NCBI GenBank assembly: GCA_021827845.1
Contig: JAKAUB010000064.1
Coordinates: 1-32,103 of the forward strand
Origin: Acidobacteriota bacterium
GTDB taxonomy: Bacteria; Acidobacteriota; Terriglobia; Terriglobales; Acidobacteriaceae
Reading direction: 5' to 3'
DNA: 32,103 nucleotides
Below the pieces are notes generated by a model that was not told the origin of the DNA, ran no database searches, and was given only the letters and a program-made list of their open reading frames with translations. Positions 18,146-27,483 of this stretch are shown one piece after another; position 1 is the stretch's first letter, and every line of letters starts with the position of its first letter. The translations under genes were made by a program, and so were the position numbers.

Positions 18146-19480
18146 GTGATCCCCTCCCGCCTCATCCTGATAACGCTGCTGGTCAAGCTGGGCGTAGCGG
18201 CCGCAGTGCCGAGCGCTCTGGCGCGCTCCACAGTTTTCAAGAATCTTTTGTTGAAGGAGCGGCGCAGCCCCGCCCAGACGCTGGGAATGCTCGCGTTTAT
18301 CGCCATTCCGCTCACGTTGGGCGTGTGGGCGCGGGTGGTGGTGCCCAACTTTCTGGCGGCGGATATCTCGTTTGAAGCGATCATCCTGATTGCGCTTCTG
18401 CTGGGTACGACGCCCGCGCTGATGGGCGCTGCCCTGTTTGCGATGCCGGCGCTCGTGCACCGGGAATACCTCACACTGCCCTTCAATCTGATGGTGGCCG
18501 TGATCTTCGGCTGGTATCGCACGTTTGTTTCGGAAGAGGATGTGTGGTCGTTCTCTCCATTTGTTGACCTGAGCGTGTACCGCTGGCTGCGGCGGAACCT
18601 GGCACGGCCGCGCATCGACCGGCAGGTAATTCTGCTGCTGCTGATTCTTGGCATGCAGGGGGTGCGCAACTGGATCGCCGTGCTCTACCCGAAGCGGCTG
18701 TTCTGTCTGGTCTCGAATAACTGGCTGGTGCTGGCGGCGATCTACTTGTGCGCGCCGATGGTGGTTGGCATTCCGCTGAAGATCTGGAATGCGATTCGCA
18801 TCGAGCGCAAGTTGGAGGAACAGGAGCGGCTGCTGCTGGAGGCCCGGCTGGACGCGCTGCAGCGGCAGATCAATCCACACTTTCTGTTCAATACGCTCAA
18901 CTCCATTGCGTCGCTGGTGCGGGTGCGGCCGGAGCAGGCGCGCGACCTGATCGTAAAGCTGGCCAGTATTCTGCGCGCCCTGCTGCAGGAGCGGGACGAC
19001 CGCATGCAACTGCGCGATGAGCTGAAGTTTGCCGACGACTACCTCGCGATTGAGGTGGCGCGCTTTGGCGCGGAAAAACTGCGCATTGAAAAAGACATTG
19101 CCGAAGAGACGCTGGATATTCCTGTGCCGACAATGCTGCTGCAGCCGCTGATTGAGAACAGCATCAAGCATGGGTTGGAGCCGCGCATCGCCGGGGGCAC
19201 CATCACGCTGCGCAGCCGCCTGCAGGGCAGCTCCCTGGTGGTGACGATTGAGGACGATGGCGTGGGCATGCCGGTGGATGGCAATGGGGTGACGAGCGGC
19301 GAGATGCCGCGCCGGCGCAATCTACTGTCGCGGGGGACGGGCATTGGTCTGCGCAACGTGCGCGAGCGCATGGAGGTGCTGTGCGGGCCGGGCTCTGGCT
19401 TTGAGATCATCAGCCGTCCCGGACGCGGTACGCGCGTGGTGCTGACGATTCCGGTTGGAGCGGGTCCGGGGATGGCATAG
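18146..19480 (+). CDS. LytS/YehU-type sensor histidine kinase (His_kinase + HATPase)
   Basis: LQRQINPHFLFNTLNSIASLVRV, LLQPLIENSIKHGLEP, EDDGVGMP; N-terminal TM segments; GTG start. Confidence 0.92.
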   Translation: MIPSRLILITLLVKLGVAAAVPSALARSTVFKNLLLKERRSPAQTLGMLAFIAIPLTLGVWARVVVPNFLAADISFEAIILIALLLGTTPALMGAALFAMPALVHREYLTLPFNLMVAVIFGWYRTFVSEEDVWSFSPFVDLSVYRWLRRNLARPRIDRQVILLLLILGMQGVRNWIAVLYPKRLFCLVSNNWLVLAAIYLCAPMVVGIPLKIWNAIRIERKLEEQERLLLEARLDALQRQINPHFLFNTLNSIASLVRVRPEQARDLIVKLASILRALLQERDDRMQLRDELKFADDYLAIEVARFGAEKLRIEKDIAEETLDIPVPTMLLQPLIENSIKHGLEPRIAGGTITLRSRLQGSSLVVTIEDDGVGMPVDGNGVTSGEMPRRRNLLSRGTGIGLRNVRERMEVLCGPGSGFEIISRPGRGTRVVLTIPVGAGPGMA

Positions 19481-19512
19481 GCCAGGGATCTGATATTCGG
19501 GCAAGAGCAACA

Positions 19513-19542
19513 GCAGATTCCCTGCGGGAATGACAACCAACA
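19513..19542 (+). repeat. Intergenic palindromic repeat, copy 3
   Basis: GCAGATTCCCTGCGGGAATGACAACCAACA; inner palindrome TTCCC-TGC-GGGAA (19518-19530). Confidence 0.75.
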
Positions 19543-19552
19543 AAAGCAAGGG

Positions 19553-20695
19553 CTAGCTGGCGGGCTGTTCCAGCACCTGCTGATAGTAGCGTTCGTAATG
19601 CGGAATAATGTGGCTGGCGCAGTAGCGCTGCTGCGCCTCCTGGCGGCCGGCTTTGGCCATCGCGGCCAGCTCTGCCGGGTGTCTCAGCAGCCGGATGGCG
19701 GCACGGGCCATTCCCTCCGTATCGCCAACCGGAAACAGGCGGCCGTTGACGCCGTCGCGGATGAGCTCCGGCACGCCGCCGACGCGCGTGCCCAATGTTG
19801 GCACTTCGCAGGCCATGGCTTCCAACGCAGCTAAGCCAAAGGACTCGAGTTCGCTTGGCATCAGCATAAGATCCGCAGCAGGTAGCAATTGATTCACCTG
19901 GTCGTTCTTTCCGACGAAGTGGACGCGGTCGCGGATGCCGAGCGACTGCGCCAGCCACTCGGCGGGCGAGCGGTCCGGGCCGTCGCCGATCATCAGCAGG
20001 CGCGCGGGAACTTCCTTGGCAACCTGAGCAAAGATACGGACCACATCGGTGACACGTTTGACCGGGCGAAAGTTCGAGAGATGTACGAGCAGCGCCTCAT
20101 CCGGGTCGGCATACTGGGCGCGAACGGGGCCGCGTGCCTCCGGCGTGCGAACGTAGATGTCGCAGTTAACAAAGTTAGGGATGACCTCGATGGGCCGCGT
20201 GGTGGCGAAGGTCTCAATGGTCTCGCGGCGCAGATAATCCGAGATTGCGGTGACGCCGTCGCTCTCGTCAATGGAGTAGCGCGTGATGGGCAGATACGCG
20301 CGGTCCGCGCCGACCAGCGTAATGTCCGTGCCGTGCAGCGTGGTGACAAACGGCAGGCGGCGGCCGCGTTTGGCCAGCATCTGCCGGGCCAGCATTGCAC
20401 TGACGGAATGGGGAATGGCGTAGTGGACGTGCAGAATGTCCAGATCGTAATACTCCGCCACATCGGCCATGCGGGTGGAGAGCGCCAGCGAGTACGGCGG
20501 AAACTCAAACAGCGGGTAGTTTGAGACCGGAACTTCATGAAAGCGGATGCGATCCTCATGCCCGCTCAGGCGGAATGGCTGCGCATAAGAGATGAAGTGA
20601 ACTTCGTGGCCGCGCGCGGCCAGCTCCACGCCAAGCTCCGTGGCGACGACGCCGCTGCCGCCGTAGGTGGGATAACAGGTAATGCCAATTTTCAT
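19553..20695 (-). CDS. bshA: N-acetyl-alpha-D-glucosaminyl L-malate synthase (GT4 family, bacillithiol pathway)
   Basis: MKIGITCYPTYGGSGVVATELGVELAARGHEVHFISYAQPFRL, HVHYAIPHSVSA, HLSNFRPVKRV, PSELESFGLAALEAMACEVPT; start at 20695. Confidence 0.92.
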   Translation of the reverse strand: MKIGITCYPTYGGSGVVATELGVELAARGHEVHFISYAQPFRLSGHEDRIRFHEVPVSNYPLFEFPPYSLALSTRMADVAEYYDLDILHVHYAIPHSVSAMLARQMLAKRGRRLPFVTTLHGTDITLVGADRAYLPITRYSIDESDGVTAISDYLRRETIETFATTRPIEVIPNFVNCDIYVRTPEARGPVRAQYADPDEALLVHLSNFRPVKRVTDVVRIFAQVAKEVPARLLMIGDGPDRSPAEWLAQSLGIRDRVHFVGKNDQVNQLLPAADLMLMPSELESFGLAALEAMACEVPTLGTRVGGVPELIRDGVNGRLFPVGDTEGMARAAIRLLRHPAELAAMAKAGRQEAQQRYCASHIIPHYERYYQQVLEQPAS

Positions 20696-20798
20696 GCGGG
20701 CTCGCTTTCGCGCTGTGCTGCAAGGCAAGGATGCGGCGACGGGTGGCAAAGTTGCAGAAACCCGCAGGCCCGCGCTGGCAGCCCAGCCAGGCTGGACA

Positions 20799-21659
20799 TC
20801 AAAGTTGGCCGAAATGGATGAGAGCAGCGTCGGGAGGCAGCAAGCCGGGCAGCGTCCGCAGGGCCTCCAGCTCCACTTGCCGGGAGGTGGTGAGCCGCGT
20901 ATTGACTGCATACAAATCGTCATCGACATAGGCGGGGTGGCAGACCAGCTCCCACGTGCCGTCGGGCAGATGTCCCAGGATCGATTGCAGGGTTTCGGCG
21001 TCGAGCGAGCCAGTAGCCAGAACGCCGAGACTGCCAGATGTGGTGCGCAGCCCGTGCCGACGCACGGTGGCAGCGAAGTCACGCTGCAACATGCGAAGTG
21101 CTCGCACCTCCAGCCGCCGCACAAGCGGAGCGTTCGGAGTATGGCGGAGGCTCCATGTGGGTTCAAATGGATTGCGGATTGCAGGCACGCCGCAGGCTGC
21201 CGCGGCACGGCAGACGGCGGCCAGCACCGCGGGAAACATATGCGTGTGTTTGTGTGTGTCGATGTGGGTAAGGCGCAGACCGGCATGCTGCAACCGTGAA
21301 ATCTGCGCGGTGGCCTCACGCTCAATATGGATAGGCAGGATGCGGTCCAGCATCAGGTCGCGAACAAACGTGCCCAGCCTTCGCCGGAAATGCGGCGCTT
21401 CGCCGACAGCGGCGGACGGGGCAAGCAGGCTGGCGATGCGCTCGGGCGGTGCAGCGGGCACGCCGTCCAGCAGCACAACGTGGCAACCCACGCCAAGCGC
21501 AGGGAGCTGTTTGGCGAGAGCAATGGCCGCCGCCGCCTGATGCGAGCATGCCATCAGCGTGGCCGAGGTGAGCGCGCCGGCGCGGTTACACTCAGCCACG
21601 GCGCGGTTCACCCCGGAGGTGAGGCCGAAGTCATCCGCGTTGATGATGAGACGGGGCAT
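20799..21659 (-). CDS. YdjC/ChbG-family carbohydrate deacetylase
   Basis: MPRLIINADDFGLTSGVNRAV, GCHVVL, LTHIDTHKHTHMFP metal-binding motifs. Confidence 0.9.
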   Translation of the reverse strand: MPRLIINADDFGLTSGVNRAVAECNRAGALTSATLMACSHQAAAAIALAKQLPALGVGCHVVLLDGVPAAPPERIASLLAPSAAVGEAPHFRRRLGTFVRDLMLDRILPIHIEREATAQISRLQHAGLRLTHIDTHKHTHMFPAVLAAVCRAAAACGVPAIRNPFEPTWSLRHTPNAPLVRRLEVRALRMLQRDFAATVRRHGLRTTSGSLGVLATGSLDAETLQSILGHLPDGTWELVCHPAYVDDDLYAVNTRLTTSRQVELEALRTLPGLLPPDAALIHFGQL

Positions 21660-21785
21660 TCGCAGAAGAGTCTATCAAGGTGGTCAGGGAAGTTGGGCCG
21701 AGAGCTTCATCGGGGCTCACCCCTTTAGAGCGAGAACGCGTGGCGCAAAGGGACGAGCCGCAATTCGCGGGAACCAAATGAGCAC

Positions 21786-24731
21786 TTACTCCCGGATATC
21801 GATTGAATATAAAGTGTGATGCGTCAGGATAAAGAGCGTCCTCCGATGAGGGCCACCAAAGATAAGATCGATGGGCCGATCCGGGACCAGGATTTCGCCA
21901 AGCTTCTTGCCGTAGGGCGTATAGACGGCGATATTGCCGTCCGCGAGATAGACATTTCCGTGTGCATCCTGCGTAACGCTTTCGCCGCCACGTTCCGCGA
22001 AGAGCTTAAGCTGCGATAGCGTACCTTCGCTGTCGACTGTCCCGGAGTATGTTTTTTGCCCGGATTCCTCCGTGACATAGAAAGGCGACCCGGCGACCGC
22101 GGGTGACAAAGAGTTGGCGTGCAGAACATCCGCCATCTTTACGCCCCACGTGAGTGCGCCGTCCACAAAATCTTTCCCGGCCGGGATGAAGGTAGTTTTG
22201 TCGGGCGAGATGTATTGATAGGGTTTGGGGGCGGTGACAGCCTGCGCAAATCCGTGGCCTCCCCAATAATCGTCAGGAAGGATCGCGGTTGCGCCCGGGC
22301 GATTGGCAGATGGCACGGGATGCAGAAATGTGACCTGATCGTCGACCGCGTCTGGCCGGAAGCTATAGACAGTTCCAGCGCCTTCATACGACACGACGAT
22401 CAAATTTCCCGAATGATCGAACGCGAGCTGCGTGGGTTTTAAGGATTGATCGCGGAGTAGCTGTAAGTCATTCGACGCAGGGTCCCAACGATAGATGCGC
22501 TGCCAGTGTGTGTCAATAAAGTACAGCCGACCCTGAGGATCGACGGCGGCCCCGGAGAGGCTGAAAAATCCGCCTTTCAGACGGCGGACCGTTGCAGAAC
22601 CGGCGAGGACTGCAGACGGTGGTGCCGCATGGGCTGAGGGCCGCTGGCCGGAAATGTTCAGTACGGCTAGCTCATAGGCGCGTTCGTCCAAGTTGAGAGT
22701 TTCGTCGTACACAGAATTATCGAATGGAACTTTGCTGTTGCTATTGACGTGAAGATTGAAGAAATGAACGTTTGTTGAGTGAGTGACCAGAACTGCATAC
22801 GGAAAAGGGTTGTAGCTGGCGATGACGCGATAGGAGTGAAAGTTAGCAATTGTGATATCGCGGGAGTCGTCAATCTCCAAGGGAAGCGCATTCGGCCCTT
22901 CGCCCCATTCTTCTTCTGTCTGCAAGGCATCTAGCTCCCAATGCGCAGCATTCCGCAGAATAACTTCATTCCGGACGTGGTGTTCGCTCGAAAGCTCGTA
23001 GACGCGCCCAGGGGTGGCTGTGTTGGAGACCATCATGCCGGCCTGCGCATAAGTATCGGGCGTCCAGATGTCGGCGAATGTTCCTCCTCCGCCGTCCGTT
23101 ACCCATAAACTGGGGTACTGGGCATCCCAGCGGCGCTCGATATCCGGGTCGGCGGTATGAGTGTTGTTGTATGGATTGATGCGGCTGCCATCGACGTTAT
23201 TCGTTCCATGACCCCCAAGGAACCGCACATCGTCCATCAAGGAACCGGCTCCCGCTTTCCAGATGACTCCGGCAGCGCGGCTATTGATGCCATTGGTATA
23301 AATCCCAATGCCGCTGAGGATGGTCTGGCCGCCTTTTGGAGACTCCACTAAGGGATTTACATTGCCCGGACCTTGAAACGCTGGGGCTCTATCTGGTAGA
23401 TCGAACTGCGTCGTGCTCGGGTCCAGACCGATCATTGCGGTGTCTCCGCGCAATCGGATGGTTTTGCGGATAATGTACCGGCCCGACGGGACATAGATGG
23501 ATGGATATTTGTCGACTGCTTGCTGGATGGCATCGGTATCGTCTGTCTGTCCGTCTCCCTTTGCGCCTAGCTGTCGCAGGTTCATCCAGGTGCTTGAGGG
23601 CGGATAGTTCCGAATAATTCGGGCTATGGAAGGCGCAGTGGTCAAAGGTGTTGTTCGAAGGCTGGTCGTGATGGATCCAGGCTCGCCAATATTGTGGATG
23701 ACTAGACCGTGGATGAAAGTATCGATGCGATACAGTCTCGCGGGTGCGGAGACGTCGCTGCCGCTCTGGCGAAAATGCGCGATTACGGGGACGTGGGAGC
23801 AAACGATGTTTTTCAGATGGATTTGAGTGGTCGGATTATTTTCCTGACTGATGACTACGGCAGGTCCGCTGACGTTTGAGAACTGTGAATCCTTAACCCA
23901 CAACTCGTCCGGATATCCGAGATCGATGGCGATAGCGCTCGGGACGTTCCGAAAGATATCGCCCGCCAATGTCAAGCCGGCTTCGTGCTCGCGGATTGCA
24001 GCAACTCTCTGACCCTCGAAGGTGGAGTCCAGCAATGTAAATTGCCAGCCTGGCGATGGCGCCTGGGTCATAATCCCGAATTGGCCACCATAGAAATGCA
24101 AATCGTCGGCTTCGTTTCCGATCTCATGCAGCGCCGCCAGACCGGAGCCGATGTGAAAATCCATATGAGAAAGGAAGCAATGCTGCGCGACATGGAACCG
24201 GATAGCCACGGCGGCGGGATTACCGTCCTGAATGTCAAAATCGACATTGCTCATCGCGGAGTAGAACGTTCCTGGATTCGCGTCGGCAACGTCGGTGGGA
24301 GGCACCGTGCCCGGCAACGGCTTTCCTGGCCGATAGGGATGACGTGCACCGGCAAACACGACCATGTAGCCCATGCCGTGCTGATAGCCGGGCGTGTTTT
24401 TCCCCAATGTCAGAACGGGTCGCGTCTTGCCGTATCCGATGATGCGTATGGAGGGCCACACATATAAGGTGTGCGAGATCCGGTACCTTCCAGACGGAAG
24501 GAAGACAATGCCTTCTTTGTGGGCCTGCCATTGAGAATCGATTGCTTGCTGCAGTGCCTCCGTATCGTCGCCGGAGCCGTCGGCATGGACCGCGAAGTGG
24601 TCCGGGGTTACATATGTCGCCGACTTGTCTTCGAGCCGGACGAGATAGTGAGACGTGCCAGCAACTGCCAGCGATGTGGAGGAGAGAATCGCCAGAAGCG
24701 CGATGATGACACGGGGTGCGAAGCACCGCAT
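21786..24731 (-). CDS. Secreted GH55-like/pectate-lyase_3 tandem beta-helix protein with C-terminal SMP-30/NHL-type beta-propeller
   Basis: Two DG(S/Q)(G/T)DDT(E/D)A(L/I)QQAID/VDK repeats; SSEHHV...LQTEEEWGEG like GH55 core motifs; C-terminus GAAVDPQGRLYFIDTHWQRIYRWDP, LAFDHSGNLIVVSYEG, VTQDAHGNVYLADGNIAVYTPYGK. Signal peptide if started at ATG 24731 (MRCFAPRVIIALLAILSSTSLAVAG). Confidence 0.8.
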   Translation of the reverse strand: MRCFAPRVIIALLAILSSTSLAVAGTSHYLVRLEDKSATYVTPDHFAVHADGSGDDTEALQQAIDSQWQAHKEGIVFLPSGRYRISHTLYVWPSIRIIGYGKTRPVLTLGKNTPGYQHGMGYMVVFAGARHPYRPGKPLPGTVPPTDVADANPGTFYSAMSNVDFDIQDGNPAAVAIRFHVAQHCFLSHMDFHIGSGLAALHEIGNEADDLHFYGGQFGIMTQAPSPGWQFTLLDSTFEGQRVAAIREHEAGLTLAGDIFRNVPSAIAIDLGYPDELWVKDSQFSNVSGPAVVISQENNPTTQIHLKNIVCSHVPVIAHFRQSGSDVSAPARLYRIDTFIHGLVIHNIGEPGSITTSLRTTPLTTAPSIARIIRNYPPSSTWMNLRQLGAKGDGQTDDTDAIQQAVDKYPSIYVPSGRYIIRKTIRLRGDTAMIGLDPSTTQFDLPDRAPAFQGPGNVNPLVESPKGGQTILSGIGIYTNGINSRAAGVIWKAGAGSLMDDVRFLGGHGTNNVDGSRINPYNNTHTADPDIERRWDAQYPSLWVTDGGGGTFADIWTPDTYAQAGMMVSNTATPGRVYELSSEHHVRNEVILRNAAHWELDALQTEEEWGEGPNALPLEIDDSRDITIANFHSYRVIASYNPFPYAVLVTHSTNVHFFNLHVNSNSKVPFDNSVYDETLNLDERAYELAVLNISGQRPSAHAAPPSAVLAGSATVRRLKGGFFSLSGAAVDPQGRLYFIDTHWQRIYRWDPASNDLQLLRDQSLKPTQLAFDHSGNLIVVSYEGAGTVYSFRPDAVDDQVTFLHPVPSANRPGATAILPDDYWGGHGFAQAVTAPKPYQYISPDKTTFIPAGKDFVDGALTWGVKMADVLHANSLSPAVAGSPFYVTEESGQKTYSGTVDSEGTLSQLKLFAERGGESVTQDAHGNVYLADGNIAVYTPYGKKLGEILVPDRPIDLIFGGPHRRTLFILTHHTLYSIDIRE

Positions 24732-24765
24732 AGTTGCTCCTTTGAAGGCGCAATAGATGGAGTTT

Positions 24766-26184
24766 TTATTGGGCCGGCCAGACATACGTCGCGGCTGAGC
24801 CCGGCTGCAACGTACCGGTGAATGATCTCCCGTGGTAACGGACATCAAAAGCCTTGACGAAGTTCCCTGTATTGGCTGTTACCAGAACGACGTGATGGTC
24901 TGGGGTGAGGAAAGCAACGTTGCTCATTTGTTCCATATCCGTGGAAGCTATGCGGACCGAGCCTGGGGGAACGAACTTTGAAAAGTGGGCGATCGTGAAG
25001 TAAGCAACATTGAAGGTGGCCTTATCGCCATCAAGGGTGATGGCCCCGTAACACGAAGGGCAGCCCCCATCGTTCGTATGGGGGCCAGCATTGGGGTCGG
25101 CCGCCAGATTCCACAACAGGACGTTGCGGGCCCAGTTTCGGGTGGCTCCCACGGGAACTCCACTGATAGCTCCGGCAACAGCAATGTCTGACGAGTTGGG
25201 CGGCTGGGTGATGGACTGTTCGGTGAAATAGATACCCTTATCTGGAAATGCATCGTGCACGCGCGTGAGTGCCGAGACTTCGCCGCCGTATAAGTGCCAG
25301 GCTGATCCAGCAACATATCGGCTCGCTGCAGGGTCGCCGAGGATCGACAATGCGTAAGAAACTACGTCGGCGTTGTGGTCGTAGATGAGGATTTTGGTGG
25401 TGATGCCCTCATGGTGAAAGGCAGGTCCTAAGGCAGTCTTGATGAAGTTATCCTGCTCCTGCGCAAGCATAACCATACTGGGGGTGTTTTTGGGGTTCAA
25501 TGGCTCATTCTGGACCGTAATCGCGTCAATGGTGATGCCGGCCGCCTGCATGGCGCGAATGTATTTCACCAAGTAGTTGGCGTAGCCACGGTAGTACTTC
25601 GGCTTCAGGTTGCCACCCTTGGGGCTATCGACGGTCTTCATCCACGGTGGGGCCGACCAGGGCGAGCCGAGTATCTTGATGCGCGGATTGATCGACAAAA
25701 TCTCTTTCAGGATGGGGATGACCGCGACTTCATCTTTTGCGAGATTGAAATGCTTCAGGGCGGGGTCTGTCTGTCCAGCTGGCAGGTCGTCATAACTGTA
25801 AGGATGAGCGTTCATATCGGACGATCCGATACTTACGCGCAGATAGCTGACGCCGATTCCATCGCCGCTGGTGGTAAAAATGCGCCGTAAGAGAGCGTTT
25901 CGCGCGGGTTTTGACATTTGCTGCAGTAGCTGGGCGCTGCCCCCTGTCAGGGCAAATCCAAAACCATCGATTGTCTGAAATTTCTTTTCAGGGTCGACAT
26001 CCAAAATCGGATTGGAGCTGGCACGGCTGCTGAAGGAGAGAGGCGTTGTTTGCCTTTGCAAAAGCGCCGATCGATCCTGAGTGGACAGCCAGACAGAGAC
26101 GCTATCGGGAGACTGCGCGCGAACTTTGTGATTGAAACCGGAAAGGCAGACGGCAGCAGCGAGGAAAAGGTGTAGCGGCTTCAT
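24766..26184 (-). CDS. Secreted glycoside hydrolase family 30 (glucosylceramidase/beta-1,6-glucanase type)
   Basis: QTIDGFGFALTGGSAQLLQQM, ILGSPWSAPPWMKT, ITVQNEPLNPKN (acid/base), GIYFTEQSI (nucleophile), C-terminal beta domain. Confidence 0.92.
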   Translation of the reverse strand: MKPLHLFLAAAVCLSGFNHKVRAQSPDSVSVWLSTQDRSALLQRQTTPLSFSSRASSNPILDVDPEKKFQTIDGFGFALTGGSAQLLQQMSKPARNALLRRIFTTSGDGIGVSYLRVSIGSSDMNAHPYSYDDLPAGQTDPALKHFNLAKDEVAVIPILKEILSINPRIKILGSPWSAPPWMKTVDSPKGGNLKPKYYRGYANYLVKYIRAMQAAGITIDAITVQNEPLNPKNTPSMVMLAQEQDNFIKTALGPAFHHEGITTKILIYDHNADVVSYALSILGDPAASRYVAGSAWHLYGGEVSALTRVHDAFPDKGIYFTEQSITQPPNSSDIAVAGAISGVPVGATRNWARNVLLWNLAADPNAGPHTNDGGCPSCYGAITLDGDKATFNVAYFTIAHFSKFVPPGSVRIASTDMEQMSNVAFLTPDHHVVLVTANTGNFVKAFDVRYHGRSFTGTLQPGSAATYVWPAQ

Positions 26185-26210
26185 CAGGACGGCCCCTTAA
26201 AATCATGAAC

Positions 26211-26239
26211 ATTAGACCTGCGGCGGGGTTGTCTGTCAA
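26211..26239 (-). promoter_or_regulatory. Sigma70-like promoter for the GH30-GH55 pair
   Basis: Minus strand TTGACA (26239-26234), 17-nt spacer, TCTAAT (26216-26211); AAGGGG RBS-like before ATG 26184. Confidence 0.6.
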
Positions 26240-26266
26240 GGCGAGGAATGCGATTCAGCCCTTTCA

Positions 26267-26278
26267 ACAAACGATTGT
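26267..26278. promoter_or_regulatory. LacI-family operator candidate ACAAACGATTGT
   Basis: CG-centred near-palindrome (ACAA.CG.TTGT) just upstream of the GH30 promoter; a LacI gene lies 1.2 kb away in the same cluster. Confidence 0.4.
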
Positions 26279-26291
26279 CTACATTCCGCCG

Positions 26292-27479
26292 TCAGACCGA
26301 TTCGGAAGGCAGTCCGTTCGACAGGGTCACCGCAGGCACGGGTTCGCGCCCTCGACGGAGAGCCGTCAATAGCAGCAAAAGGACAGCGGCCGTTGCCGGC
26401 ACAAAAAGTCCCCAACGTAGCGATCCGATGTGGGTTGAAACTTCCCCCGTCAGCCAGGAGACAATGCCTCCACCGCAGCCGGCCATGGTGAAGACCCATC
26501 CGGCATGCGGCGTATCACCGGCCGTAGTCAGGAACGCCGAAAGAATCAGCGGATATAACGGAGCGAGCGCGAGGCCGGCAACGCAGACCTCCAGAAGAAA
26601 CAGGAATGCTGAGTGTGCAAACAACATGCTGACGACAGCGGCTGCCGAAACAGCGGAAGCGGCAATGCAAAGGGTGGCCTCCCGAATGGTGCGAAGAATA
26701 AGCGGTGTGAGCAATCGCCCGAGAAGCAGCGCGGCCCAGAAACAGCCGAGACTCAGGCTGCTTCGCTCAAAGCTGGAAGCCATATCGCGATGGAGATAGG
26801 TCGTGATCCAGTTTCCGAGAGCCGATTCCACGCCAACATACAGAAACGCGACGGCGGACGAATAAATGATAAGTCGCAGCAGCGGGCGCGCAGCCGGGGG
26901 AGTTGGACCAGCGGCGGGCGGAAGGCCCTGCATATTTCTATAGAGTGTGAGCGCGGCGAACAGGCAAAGAATTGCCGCGGGGATGTATGTGTAGCGGCTG
27001 TTAACCGTGGACGGAAGGCGCGATACAAGAGCGGGCCCGAGGACTGCTCCGAGGCTCCAATACACATTGAGGATGGCCAAGGCTGATCCCCTGCGGACGG
27101 TAGATATTCGGCCGATCAGCAGCGTGGTGGTGGTCATCAGCAGCCCAAGACTGAAGCCAAGCAGGCCGAAAAATTCTGGGAGGAGCCGAGGTGGCGCCAG
27201 GACCACGCCCAAGGCCGCGATCGCCTGAAGCCAGTATCCTCTGCGCAGTGTTCGCCAGAGGTGCCTGCGGACGAACAAGGCTGCGACAGCACTCGCCACA
27301 AATTGCGTCATCAGCAGTAGCCCGGCTTGCGCATCGTTCAGGCCGAGTTGTTCGGAGAAGCGGGGAAGGATCGCACCGAGGAGAACAACCATAACACCGC
27401 AGAACGCAAATCCCAGATGAAGCGTGAAGACGATGGATCGCGAATACAGCTTGTCTGAGGTGCCACGGGTACTTGTCAC
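26292..27479 (-). CDS. MFS transporter, FucP/GlcP-like sugar permease type
   Basis: 12-TM-like hydrophobic profile; LGFAFCGVMVVLLGAILPRFSEQLGLNDAQAGLL; ESALGNWITTYL. Confidence 0.8.
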   Translation of the reverse strand: MTSTRGTSDKLYSRSIVFTLHLGFAFCGVMVVLLGAILPRFSEQLGLNDAQAGLLLMTQFVASAVAALFVRRHLWRTLRRGYWLQAIAALGVVLAPPRLLPEFFGLLGFSLGLLMTTTTLLIGRISTVRRGSALAILNVYWSLGAVLGPALVSRLPSTVNSRYTYIPAAILCLFAALTLYRNMQGLPPAAGPTPPAARPLLRLIIYSSAVAFLYVGVESALGNWITTYLHRDMASSFERSSLSLGCFWAALLLGRLLTPLILRTIREATLCIAASAVSAAAVVSMLFAHSAFLFLLEVCVAGLALAPLYPLILSAFLTTAGDTPHAGWVFTMAGCGGGIVSWLTGEVSTHIGSLRWGLFVPATAAVLLLLLTALRRGREPVPAVTLSNGLPSESV

Positions 27480-27483
27480 AGAA

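Noticed and set aside
18074-19171. 365-aa minus-strand ORF opposite the histidine kinase
   Set aside because: Gln/Arg/His-rich antisense shadow ORF; kinase motifs are clear on the plus strand.
21239-21270. GT-rich microsatellite-like stretch (gcgtgtgtttgtgtgtgtcgatgtgg)
   Set aside because: Explained by coding for the HIDTHKHTHMF metal-binding motif of the YdjC/ChbG protein.
20696-21325. N-terminal extension of the 590-aa bshA-containing ORF
   Set aside because: Out-of-frame overlap with the deacetylase gene; true bshA start MKIGITCYPTYGGSG is at 20695.
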